From the NCBI RefSeq assembly GCF_036346615.1, contig NZ_CP107836.1:3596001-3660000 (forward strand): a stretch of DNA of 64,000 nt, given 5' to 3'. Shown here in pieces: positions 24,398-32,101 of the stretch; position 1 is the first letter of the stretch; every line of letters begins with the position of its first letter. The position numbers and the translations under genes are program-made. Source of the DNA: Streptomyces sp. NBC_00523. Its GTDB lineage: Bacteria; Actinomycetota; Actinomycetes; Streptomycetales; Streptomycetaceae. The notes beneath the pieces were generated by a model that searched no databases, had not been told where the DNA came from, and saw only the letters and a program-made list of their open reading frames with translations.

Positions 24398-24943
24398 ATG
24401 GAGATGCCGAGGAATGAACGGTCGCAGGAGCACCCCCAGGTCCTCGTAGTGGGGCAGGACGGAATGGCGATCGGCGGCGGTGGCACGGACGACGAGTCGC
24501 GGGAGGTCCCGGTGACGGAGATGGTCGAGCAGCCCGCGAAGGTCATGCGGATCGGCAGCATGATCAAGCAGCTCCTGGAGGAGGTGAGGGCCGCTCCTCT
24601 CGACGAGGCGAGCCGGGTGCGGCTCAAGGAGATCCACGCCGGCTCCGTGAAGGAGCTGGAGGACGGCCTCGCGCCGGAGCTGGTGGAGGAGCTGGAGCGG
24701 CTGTCCCTGCCGTTCACCGAGGACTCGGTCCCCTCCGAGGCGGAGCTGCGGATCGCCCAGGCCCAGCTGGTGGGCTGGCTGGAGGGCCTGTTCCACGGCA
24801 TCCAGACCGCGCTGTTCGCCCAGCAGATGGCGGCCCGCGCCCAGCTGGAGCAGATGCGCCGGGCCCTGCCGCCCGGCAGCGGCCCGGAGGAGGACGGCGG
24901 CATCGACCCGCACGGCCCGGTCCGCTCGGGGCCGTACCTGTAA
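24398..24943 (+). CDS. bpa: Bacterial proteasome activator Bpa/PafE
   Basis: A 181-aa cytosolic ring-forming activator that opens the 20S proteasome gate without ATP. The core (about 40-160) has VTEMVEQPAKVMRIGSMIKQLLEEVR, LKEIHAGSVKELEDGLAPELVEELERLSLPF, and AQLVGWLEGLFHGIQTALFAQQMAAR, matching the DUF2587/Bpa four-helix fold. The C-terminus GPYL corresponds to the proteasome-docking GQYL motif of the mycobacterial protein. ATG 24398 is chosen over GTG 24380; neither has a strong ribosome site. The N-terminal ~35 residues are disordered. Proteasome core genes are not in the window. Confidence 0.9.
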   Translation: MEMPRNERSQEHPQVLVVGQDGMAIGGGGTDDESREVPVTEMVEQPAKVMRIGSMIKQLLEEVRAAPLDEASRVRLKEIHAGSVKELEDGLAPELVEELERLSLPFTEDSVPSEAELRIAQAQLVGWLEGLFHGIQTALFAQQMAARAQLEQMRRALPPGSGPEEDGGIDPHGPVRSGPYL

Positions 24944-24956
24944 CCGACCACGCACG

Positions 24957-24991
24957 AGGGGCCCGGCACACAAACGGTGTGCCGGGCCCCT
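24957..24991. terminator. Terminator between bpa and quinone oxidoreductase
   Basis: A perfect 15-bp stem (AGGGGCCCGGCACAC, 24957-24971, and complement at 24977-24991) with loop AAACG, followed by TTCG, lies between converging genes and can serve both. Confidence 0.88.
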
Positions 24992-25006
24992 TTCGTACGC
25001 GTGCGC

Positions 25007-25996
25007 TCAGGCGGTCGTCGGCGGCTGGAGCAGCACCTTGCCGATGTGGGTGCTGGACTCCATGACCCGGTGGCCCTCGGCCGCGTCCCGCATCGGCACC
25101 GTGCGGTCGACCACCGGCTGCACGACGCCCTCCTCGATGAGCGGCCAGACGTGCTCGCGGACGGCCGCGACGATCGCCGCCTTCTCGGCGAGCGGGCGCC
25201 CGCGCAGCGAGGTCGCGGTGACGGCCGCCCGCTTGTTGAGCAGCATGCCGAGGTTCAGCTCGCCCTTGGCGCCGCCCTGGAGCCCGATGATCGCGAGCCG
25301 GCCGTTGACGGCGAGCGCCTGCACGTTCCGGTCGAGGTACTTCGCGCCCATGATGTCGAGGATGACGTCCGCGCCCGCCCCGGCCGTGGTCTCGCGGATC
25401 TCCTCCACGAAGTCCTGCTCGTGGTAGTCGATCAGGATGTCCGCCCCCAGCTCGGCGCAGCGCGCCAGCTTGTCGGGGCTGCCGGCCGTCACGGCGACCC
25501 GTGCGCCGACGGCCTTGGCGAGCTGGATCGCCATCGTGCCGATGCCGCTGGACCCGCCGTGCACCAACAGGGTCTCGGCGGGCCGGAGGTGGGCCACCAT
25601 GAACACGTTGGACCAGACCGTGGCCGTCACCTCGGGCAGCGCCGCGGCCCGTACGAGGTCCAGCCCCTTGGGTACGGGGAGGAGCTGGCCCGCCGGAACG
25701 GCGACCTTCTCCGCGTAACCGCCGCCCGCGAGGAGCGCACACACCTCGTCGCCGACGGCCCAGCCGGTGACCCCGGGCCCGAGGGCCGAGACGCGGCCGG
25801 AGCATTCCAGGCCCGGGTAGGGGGACGCTCCCGGCGGCGGGTCGTAGAAGCCCTGGCGCTGGAGCACATCGGCCCGGTTGACCGCACTGGCCGCGACGTC
25901 GACGAGGACCTCGCCGTCGCCGGGAACGGGATCGGGCACCTCGGCCCACACGAGCGCCTCGGGGCCACCGGGTTCGGGGATCGTGATCGCATGCAT
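25007..25996 (-). CDS. NAD(P)H quinone oxidoreductase, PIG3-like
   Basis: A 329-aa cytosolic medium-chain reductase. Motifs: MHAITIPEPGGPEAL, SAVNRADVLQRQGFYDPPPGASPYPGLECSGRV (characteristic of the PIG3/TP53I3 quinone oxidoreductase group), VHGGSSGIGTMAIQLAKA as NADPH-binding loop, and ILDIMGAKYLDRN. No structural zinc cysteines. ATG 25996 is the natural start. It stands alone between a terminator and the K+ channel gene, 32 nt beyond the channel's stop, so it could be the last gene of the moeA-channel transcript. Confidence 0.92.
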   Translation of the reverse strand: MHAITIPEPGGPEALVWAEVPDPVPGDGEVLVDVAASAVNRADVLQRQGFYDPPPGASPYPGLECSGRVSALGPGVTGWAVGDEVCALLAGGGYAEKVAVPAGQLLPVPKGLDLVRAAALPEVTATVWSNVFMVAHLRPAETLLVHGGSSGIGTMAIQLAKAVGARVAVTAGSPDKLARCAELGADILIDYHEQDFVEEIRETTAGAGADVILDIMGAKYLDRNVQALAVNGRLAIIGLQGGAKGELNLGMLLNKRAAVTATSLRGRPLAEKAAIVAAVREHVWPLIEEGVVQPVVDRTVPMRDAAEGHRVMESSTHIGKVLLQPPTTA

Positions 25997-26028
25997 GGCC
26001 GCGAGGCTACTCCGTGGGCGGGGCGGTC

Positions 26029-27135
26029 TCAGGAACGCGGGATGCCCTGGTGCGGCGGGTAGCTGGGAGGCTCGTTCGAAGCGCGGACGATGGTGATCAG
26101 GCGGTCCGTCAGCTGCAAGGGGCTCGCCGCCGGGTCGTCGTAGCCGAGGAGCCGGTGGCCCCGCAGCACGTTGACGACGAGATCGTCGGTCTCCCGCACG
26201 CTCTTGCCCACCTCGCTCTTTATCACCGGCCGTTCGACCAGATCGAGGCCGCTGCCCTGCTGGATGAGGTCCTCCATGACCGTGCCCGCGCTGGGGCTGA
26301 GCACGGAGAGGCCGAGCAGCCGGCCCGCCGCACTGGCGCTGGTGATGACGGCGTCAGCACCGGACTGCCGCAGCAGCGGGGCGTTCTCCTCCTCACGGAC
26401 CGCGGCCACGATCTTCGCGCCCCGGTTGAGCTGGCGGGCGGTCAGTGCGACCAGCACCGCGGTGTCGTCGCGCTGGGTGGCGATGATGACCTGACGGGCC
26501 TTCTGAAGCTCGGCCCGCAGCAGTACATCGCTGCGCGTGGCATCCCCGATGACACCCGTGAAGCCCTCGGCGGTGGCGATCTCGATCACCTTGGACTGCG
26601 GGTCGACAATGACGATCTGTTCCTTGCTCAGCCCGGTGGCGCACAGGGTCTGGATGGCCGAGCGGCCCTTCGTTCCGAACCCGACGACGACAGTGTGGTC
26701 ACGCAAGTTGGTTCTCCAACGCTTCAGCCGGAAGTCCTCCCGGGTCCGCTCCGTGAGGACCTCAAGGGTGGTGCCGACCAGGATGATGAGGAAAAGCACG
26801 CGCAGCGGTGTCACGAGCACCACATTGATGAGACGGGCCCCGTCGCTGTACGGGGTGATGTCGCCGTATCCGGTGGTGGAGAGGGTGACCGTCGCGTAGT
26901 AGACCGAGTCCAGCAGGTCGACCTTGCCGTCGGCGGCATCGTGGTAGCCGACCCGGTCGATCCAGACGATGAACACCGTGATGGCCAGCACCATCAGAGC
27001 CATCATCAGCCGCTTGGCGACCTGGCGGGCCGGTCCGTCCACGACCCTGCGCGGAAGCATCACGCGGGTGGGGACGACCTGTTCGTCCGCCCGCCTGGCC
27101 ATCGCGTCTTGGCCGGGAAGTTTCACGTGAAACAC
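26029..27135 (-). CDS. Two-helix potassium channel with RCK/TrkA-N domain
   Basis: A 368-aa membrane protein. Helix 1 (MMALMVLAITVFIVWID), pore loop with the selectivity filter TTGYGD (in YATVTLSTTGYGDITPYS), helix 2 (VLVTPLRVLFLIILVG), then a cytoplasmic RCK-N Rossmann domain (VVVGFGTKGRSAIQTL, IGDATRSDVLLRAEL) and a C-terminal TrkA-C-like part. It should assemble as a tetramer and be gated by a nucleotide or ion. GTG 27135 and the next four codons read through a perfect parS site (27120-27133). The start overlaps the moeA stop by 13 nt. Confidence 0.93.
   Translation of the reverse strand: MFHVKLPGQDAMARRADEQVVPTRVMLPRRVVDGPARQVAKRLMMALMVLAITVFIVWIDRVGYHDAADGKVDLLDSVYYATVTLSTTGYGDITPYSDGARLINVVLVTPLRVLFLIILVGTTLEVLTERTREDFRLKRWRTNLRDHTVVVGFGTKGRSAIQTLCATGLSKEQIVIVDPQSKVIEIATAEGFTGVIGDATRSDVLLRAELQKARQVIIATQRDDTAVLVALTARQLNRGAKIVAAVREEENAPLLRQSGADAVITSASAAGRLLGLSVLSPSAGTVMEDLIQQGSGLDLVERPVIKSEVGKSVRETDDLVVNVLRGHRLLGYDDPAASPLQLTDRLITIVRASNEPPSYPPHQGIPRS
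27120..27133. promoter_or_regulatory. parS: parS centromere site overlapping moeA stop and K+ channel start
   Basis: GTTTCACGTGAAAC, a perfect copy of the 14-bp ParB-binding sequence used by Streptomyces and many other bacteria. It supplies the moeA TGA stop and codons 2-5 plus part of the start codon of the channel gene. Such sites cluster around oriC. Confidence 0.9.
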
Positions 27136-28829
27136 CCTTCAGTCCACGGCGTCGCCGGGGCCCACGGTAGATCGAGGATCTCCACCTCGGTGCCGGACCG
27201 TACCCCGCCCGGCTCCACGACGGCCAACCCGTCCGCGGCGGCGATCCCGCGCAGCATGGCGGGACCGTTGTAGTGCAGTGGTACGACGTGCTCCGCCCCG
27301 CCTGCGGTTCCGGGTTCTCCGGCCGCCCGGTGGACCACGGGCACCAGCCGGGTGTCGCGCGGATGCCCGTGCACATCGTCGCGCACGGCCACCCGGTAGG
27401 GATCATCGGGGGTACGTCCGGCCAGTCCGCCGAGGAGCGGCCCGGCGAGGGTGAGCAGTCCGGAGACGGCGGCCAGGGGGTTGCCGGGCAGCCCGACGAG
27501 CCAGGGCCCGTCGGAGGGGAGCCGGGCCAGCAGCATCGGATGGCCGGGACGCACGGCGACCCCGTCGACCAGGAGCTCGGCCCCGATCCGGCCGAGGACG
27601 CGGTGGACGTGGTCGACGGGCCCGGCGGCGGTGCCTCCGGTCGTGATGATCAGGTCGGCCTCGGAGCTGGTGAGCGCCTTCTCCAGGGCCTCCGCATCAT
27701 CCCCGAGGCGCCGCGGCGGAGTGACCTCGGCGCCCAGCGCGTGCACCCAGGGCCCGATCATGGGGCCCAGCGCATCGCGGATCAGCCCGTCGTGCGGCAG
27801 CCCGGCGGTGAGCAGTTCATCGCCGAGCACCAGGACGTCGACGCGCGGCCGGGCGCGGACGGGCAGCTCGTCGTACCCGGCGGCTGCGGCCAGTCCGAGC
27901 ACTGCGGGCGTGACGACCGTGCCGGCGGGAAGCAGGATCTCCCCCGACCGGCACTCCTGGCCGCGCGGCCGGATGTCCTGCCCCTGGCTCACGGACCGCT
28001 CCGCGTACAGCAGCCCCTTGGCCTCGTCGGCGTGTGCGTGCTCGCTGCGGATGACGGCGGTGCCCTCGGCGGGGATACGGGCGCCCGTGGCGATCCGCAC
28101 GGCCTCCCCGTCGGGCAGCGGGGCGGGCGCGCCGTGCCCGGCGAGGATGCCGCCGCCGTCCTGGATGCGCCAGGGCCCGGGCCCGGCAACGGCCCACCCG
28201 TCCATGGCCGAGGTATCGAAGGACGGCAGGTCGGTGAGCGCGGCCAACGGCTCGCCCAGGACCCGGCCCAGCACCATGCCGAGCCCGAGCCATTCGGTAC
28301 GCACGGCACCACGCTGCCCGGCCCGGGTGGCGATGCCCCGGGCCGCGGGCCAGGGGAGCGCTGTGTGCCGGGGGGCGCGGGGCCGGGGGCCGGGCCGGTC
28401 CCCGGCGGGGGAGACGCCGGGCCGGGAGGAGGCCGCGTCGGAGCCGTGACGTTCCGGCTGGTCCGTGCACTCGGCGTCGCTCAGCGGGTCGCCGCCGTGC
28501 CCGGGCTCCGACGACGCGGCGGGGCGGCTGCCCGGCTCGCCGGGCAGCCGGGGAGTGCCGTCGGCCTGCGCGGCAGGGGTGCTCCGCCTACCGGGGGCCG
28601 GGGCGTCCGGCCAGTCGTCGTGGAGGCTGGTGAGCCAGTCGGACGGCGCGTCCACCGGCGCGGGCTCCGCGTCGCGGGGCGACGGCCGGCTCACGAGGGC
28701 CAGGGCCTGGGCGACGGCCCGGTCCTCATCGGCCTGCGCCTTTGCCCCGGAGGCGTGAGCGGCACCGCCGCCGAGGGCGCCGGAGTCCGCGGGCTCCCCG
28801 AGGCCCCCGGGTCCCCCGGACCCCGTCAC
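27123..28829 (-). CDS. moeA: MoeA-like molybdopterin molybdotransferase with long N-terminal extension
   Basis: A 568-aa cytosolic enzyme that inserts molybdate into adenylylated molybdopterin. MoeA features begin after about residue 165: LPSFDTSAMDGWAVAG, AVRIATGARIPAEGTAVIRSEHA, ILLPAGTVVTPAVLGLAAAAG, VLVLGDELL, DLIITTGGTAAGPVDHVHRVL, HPMLLARLPSDGPWLVGLPGNPLAA. The extension of ~165 residues is Ala/Pro/Gly/Asp-rich and looks disordered, so the family's usual ~400 aa lies in the C-terminal part. GTG 28829 is preferred because it overlaps the MobA-like stop (GTGA); GTG 28853 is possible. Stop falls within parS. Confidence 0.87.
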   Translation of the reverse strand: MTGSGGPGGLGEPADSGALGGGAAHASGAKAQADEDRAVAQALALVSRPSPRDAEPAPVDAPSDWLTSLHDDWPDAPAPGRRSTPAAQADGTPRLPGEPGSRPAASSEPGHGGDPLSDAECTDQPERHGSDAASSRPGVSPAGDRPGPRPRAPRHTALPWPAARGIATRAGQRGAVRTEWLGLGMVLGRVLGEPLAALTDLPSFDTSAMDGWAVAGPGPWRIQDGGGILAGHGAPAPLPDGEAVRIATGARIPAEGTAVIRSEHAHADEAKGLLYAERSVSQGQDIRPRGQECRSGEILLPAGTVVTPAVLGLAAAAGYDELPVRARPRVDVLVLGDELLTAGLPHDGLIRDALGPMIGPWVHALGAEVTPPRRLGDDAEALEKALTSSEADLIITTGGTAAGPVDHVHRVLGRIGAELLVDGVAVRPGHPMLLARLPSDGPWLVGLPGNPLAAVSGLLTLAGPLLGGLAGRTPDDPYRVAVRDDVHGHPRDTRLVPVVHRAAGEPGTAGGAEHVVPLHYNGPAMLRGIAAADGLAVVEPGGVRSGTEVEILDLPWAPATPWTEGCFT

Positions 28830-29674
28830 GGCGTCTCGTTCTCGTCCGCCCACCGGAGCGCGAGCGCGGCCGCCTTGCGGGCGGCCTCCGCCACGGCCTC
28901 GGGCCCTCCGCCGTCGCCGCTCGCCTTCGCCGCCGCGTAGCCGACCAGGAAGGTCGTCAGGGGCGCGGCGGGCCGGGCGACGCCGTGGGCGGCGTCACGG
29001 GCGAGGTCGAGCAGGAGGCCGGTGTCGACGTCGAGGTCGATGCCGAGTTCTTCCTTGACTGCGGTGATCCATTCGTCCAGCACCGTCCCATGTTCTCTGA
29101 TCCGGGCCCGGGCCGAAGCGATGTCCTCCCAGGTGTCGCAGTCGAACGAGGCGAGGGGGCCCGCCGCCACCCGGCACAGCGTCAGCTCCTGCGTGAGCAG
29201 CCTCAGCGGCAGCCCGCCCAGGCTCCCGTGCTCGGCGGCGAGGCAGGCCAGTTCGCGCCGGAGCGGCTCGCCCCGGTAGACGGCGACGAGCGGCTGGTCG
29301 CGCCCGCCCTCGTCGGAGCACAGGGCACCCTCGACGCCGTCCCGCTCCGAGGCGGTCAGCAGGGCGGCGATCGTATCAGCGCCCAGGAAGGGCAGATCGG
29401 CGGAGAGCACGAGCACCCGCTCCGCCGAGGTGTGCCGGACCCCGGCGCCCAGGGCGGCCAACGGACCGCCGCCGGGCGGGACTTCGCGCGCCCAGGTCAC
29501 GGCCCGCGCGGTGGGCCGCCGGTCCCCCACCACCACGGTGGTCCCGGCGCCGGGGCAGGCGGCGAGGACCCGGTCGAGGAGCGGACGGCCGCCCACCCGC
29601 ACGGCGGGCTTGTCGGCACCGCCCAGCCGCTTGGCGGCTCCTCCGGCGAGAACGATGGCGTCGTAGGCGGTCAT
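28826..29674 (-). CDS. MobA-like nucleotidyltransferase fused to DUF6457
   Basis: A 282-aa cytosolic protein. Residues 1-190 are a MobA-type molybdenum cofactor guanylyltransferase: IVLAGGAAKRLGGADKPAVRVGGRPLLDRVL, PPGGGPLAALGAGV, VLVLSADLPFLG, and DCDTWEDIASARARI. Residues about 195-275 (LDEWITAVKEELGIDLDVDTG, LLLDLARDAAHGVARPAAPLTTFLVGYAAAKA) look like the small helical DUF6457 domain often found alone next to moa/mob genes; here it is fused. ATG 29674 is the start. Coupled to moeA by a 4-nt overlap, so it acts in molybdenum cofactor maturation, likely adding GMP. Confidence 0.87.
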   Translation of the reverse strand: MTAYDAIVLAGGAAKRLGGADKPAVRVGGRPLLDRVLAACPGAGTTVVVGDRRPTARAVTWAREVPPGGGPLAALGAGVRHTSAERVLVLSADLPFLGADTIAALLTASERDGVEGALCSDEGGRDQPLVAVYRGEPLRRELACLAAEHGSLGGLPLRLLTQELTLCRVAAGPLASFDCDTWEDIASARARIREHGTVLDEWITAVKEELGIDLDVDTGLLLDLARDAAHGVARPAAPLTTFLVGYAAAKASGDGGGPEAVAEAARKAAALALRWADENETP

Positions 29675-29738
29675 GCCCCGAGTATGCGGGCCCGGCCGAC
29701 GCCCCGGACGGCCAGGCCCCGCACCGGCGGGTGCCCGC

Positions 29739-31070
29739 CTACACGCTTCGGAGCAGCAGCGCCGGCTGTTCCACGCAGTCCGCCACGTACCGCAGGAAGC
29801 CCCCGGCGGTACCGCCGTCGCAGACCCGGTGATCGAAGGTCAGGGACAGCTGGACGACCTGACGCACGGCGAGCTCGCCCTCGTGCACCCATGGCTTGGG
29901 AACAATCCGGCCGACACCCAGCATCGCGGCCTCGGGGTGGTTGATGATCGGCGTCGAGCCGTCGACCCCGAAGACCCCGTAGTTGTTGAGCGTGAACGTG
30001 CCGCCGGTCAGCTCGGCCGGCGTCAGCGCGCCCGTTCTGGCCGCCTCGGTCAGCCGGGCGATCTCGGCGCCGATCGACTCCGTGGTGCGGGCGTGAGCGT
30101 CCCGGACGACGGGGACCACCAGGCCCCGGTCGGTCTGCGCCGCGAATCCGAGGTGGACCTGCGGCAGCCGGACGATCTCGCGCGCCTCCTGGTCCACCGT
30201 GGAGTTCAGCTCCGGGTAACGGGCCAGGGCCGCCGTGCAGATGCGGGCGAGAAGGGCGAGCACCGACACCTTGGGCGCACCGGCCCCGGCGGCGCCGTTC
30301 ATCGCGGCGCGCACCGCCATCAGCTCGGTCGCATCGGCGTCGACCCAGCAGGTGGCGTCGGGGATCTCCCGTCGGCTGCGGGACAGCTTGTCGGCGACCG
30401 CTCCCCGTACGCCGCGCAGCGCGACCCGCTCACCGGCGGGGGAGGAGGAGGAAGCGGCGGGCTCCGGGACGGGCGCCTCGGCGGCCGACCGGATCGCGGA
30501 CTCGACGTCGGCGCGCAGGATCAGCCCGTCGGGCCCCGACCCGGCGAGCCGGCGCAGGTCCAGATCGTGCTGCCGCGCGAGCCTGCGGACCAGCGGGGAC
30601 ACGACCGCGACCGGCCCGAGCGCGGGGGCGGGCTCGGGCGTGGGGGCCGGGGCCGCAGCCTCGGCGGGCGCCACGGACACGGCGACCGCCGCCTTCAGCC
30701 CCTCCGGCCGGACCCGCCGACGCCGCACCGGCGGCGCCCCGGTCCCGTACCCCACCAGCACGTTCCCGGACCCGGAATCCGTACCGGAATCCGCGTCCGC
30801 ACCTCCCCCGGCTGATTCCACGGGCGATCCGACGGCCACGGTCAGCAGCGGCGCCCCCACCGGAAGCTCGGCGCCCTCGTCGCCGAAGCGGGCGGTCACC
30901 ACACCCCCGTACGGGCAGGGCACCTCCACCATCGCCTTGGCGGTCTCCACCTCCACCACCGGCTGGTCGATGGCGACGACGTCCCCGACCTCCACCAGCC
31001 AGCGCACGATCTCCGCCTCGGTCAGCCCCTCGCCGAGATCCGGAAGCCTGAACTCAAGAACCTGAGCCAT
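29739..31070 (-). CDS. bkdC: Branched-chain 2-oxo acid dehydrogenase E2, cluster 2
   Basis: A 443-aa lipoamide acyltransferase. Lipoyl domain at about 3-80 with lipoyl Lys45 in VETAKAM, a long Ala/Pro linker, a subunit-binding domain (VRRLARQHDLDLRRLAGSGPDG) and a catalytic domain ending LTFDHRVCDGGTAGGFL with HxxxDG intact. ATG 31070 overlaps the E1beta TGA (TGATG). It is the last gene of the second bkd operon and clearly related to the cluster 1 E2, but diverged most in the linker. Again no dihydrolipoamide dehydrogenase gene adjoins, so E3 must be shared from elsewhere. Confidence 0.92.
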   Translation of the reverse strand: MAQVLEFRLPDLGEGLTEAEIVRWLVEVGDVVAIDQPVVEVETAKAMVEVPCPYGGVVTARFGDEGAELPVGAPLLTVAVGSPVESAGGGADADSGTDSGSGNVLVGYGTGAPPVRRRRVRPEGLKAAVAVSVAPAEAAAPAPTPEPAPALGPVAVVSPLVRRLARQHDLDLRRLAGSGPDGLILRADVESAIRSAAEAPVPEPAASSSSPAGERVALRGVRGAVADKLSRSRREIPDATCWVDADATELMAVRAAMNGAAGAGAPKVSVLALLARICTAALARYPELNSTVDQEAREIVRLPQVHLGFAAQTDRGLVVPVVRDAHARTTESIGAEIARLTEAARTGALTPAELTGGTFTLNNYGVFGVDGSTPIINHPEAAMLGVGRIVPKPWVHEGELAVRQVVQLSLTFDHRVCDGGTAGGFLRYVADCVEQPALLLRSV

Positions 31071-32101
31071 CAGTTGTCCGCCTCCCACTGGAGCCGCGCG
31101 ACGGCGTCGAGCACCCGGTCCACACCGGGAAGGTGGTGCCGCTCCTGCATCGGCGGCGGGTACGGGATGTCGAACCCGGCGACCCGCAGCACCGGCGCCT
31201 CCAGGTGGTGGAAGCACTGCTCGGTGATCCGGGCCGCGATCTCGCCGCCGGGCCCGCCGAAGCCGGTGGACTCGTGGACGACGACCGCGCGCCCGGTGCG
31301 GCGGACGGAGGCGGCGACGGTCTCGTCGTCGAACGGGACCAGCGAGCGCAGGTCGACCACTTCGAGGTCCCAGCCCTCTTCGACCGCCGCCTGAGCGGCC
31401 TCCATGCAGACCGGCAGGGACGGCCCGTAGGTGATCAGGGTCGCGCTGCGGCCGGGTCGGCGCACGACGGCGCGGCCGATGGGCTCCACGGCGGTGGGGT
31501 GCTCCGGCGACCAGTCGGCCTTCGACCAGTACAGCCGCTTCGGCTCCAGGAAGACCACGGGGTCGTCCGAGGCGATCGAGGCCCGCAGCAGCCCGTACGC
31601 GTCCTCGACCGTGGCCGGGGTGACGACATGGAGACCGGGGGTCGCCATGTAGTACGCCTCCGAGGAGTCGCTGTGGTGCTCGACGCCTCCGATGCCGCCG
31701 CCGTAGGGCACCCGGACGGTGATCGGGAGCGGCATCGCGCCCCCGGTCCGGTTCCGCATCTTGGCGACGTGGCTGATCAGCTGCTCGAACGCCGGGTACG
31801 CGAACGCGTCGAACTGCATCTCGACCACGGGCCGCAGGCCGTACATCGCCATGCCGACCGCGGCCCCGAGGATGCCCGCCTCGGCGAGCGGGGTGTCCGT
31901 GCAGCGCTCGTCGCCGAACTCCTTCGCCAGGCCGTCGGTGATCCGGAAGACCCCGCCGAGCGTCCCGACGTCCTCCCCGAGCACGTGCACCGTGGGGTCC
32001 TCGGCCATCGAGTCGCGCAGCGCGCGCCCCAGCGCCTGCGCCATGGTGGCGGGCTTGGCCTTGGCCGTCCGCTCCCCGGCCGTCACCGCTGCCGTGGTCA
32101 T
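31070..32101 (-). CDS. bkdB: Branched-chain 2-oxo acid dehydrogenase E1 beta, cluster 2
   Basis: A 343-aa subunit with HVLGEDVGTLGGVFRITDGLA, DTPLAEAGILGAAVGMAMYG, FPAF/YPAFEQLISHVAKM and RVPYGGGIGGVEHHSDSSEA, the same motif set as the cluster 1 protein. The frame is open much further upstream, but ATG 32101 overlaps the E1alpha stop (ATGA) and begins the recognisable protein with a 15-residue Thr/Ala-rich leader. Coupled to genes on both sides. Confidence 0.93.
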   Translation of the reverse strand: MTTAAVTAGERTAKAKPATMAQALGRALRDSMAEDPTVHVLGEDVGTLGGVFRITDGLAKEFGDERCTDTPLAEAGILGAAVGMAMYGLRPVVEMQFDAFAYPAFEQLISHVAKMRNRTGGAMPLPITVRVPYGGGIGGVEHHSDSSEAYYMATPGLHVVTPATVEDAYGLLRASIASDDPVVFLEPKRLYWSKADWSPEHPTAVEPIGRAVVRRPGRSATLITYGPSLPVCMEAAQAAVEEGWDLEVVDLRSLVPFDDETVAASVRRTGRAVVVHESTGFGGPGGEIAARITEQCFHHLEAPVLRVAGFDIPYPPPMQERHHLPGVDRVLDAVARLQWEADN

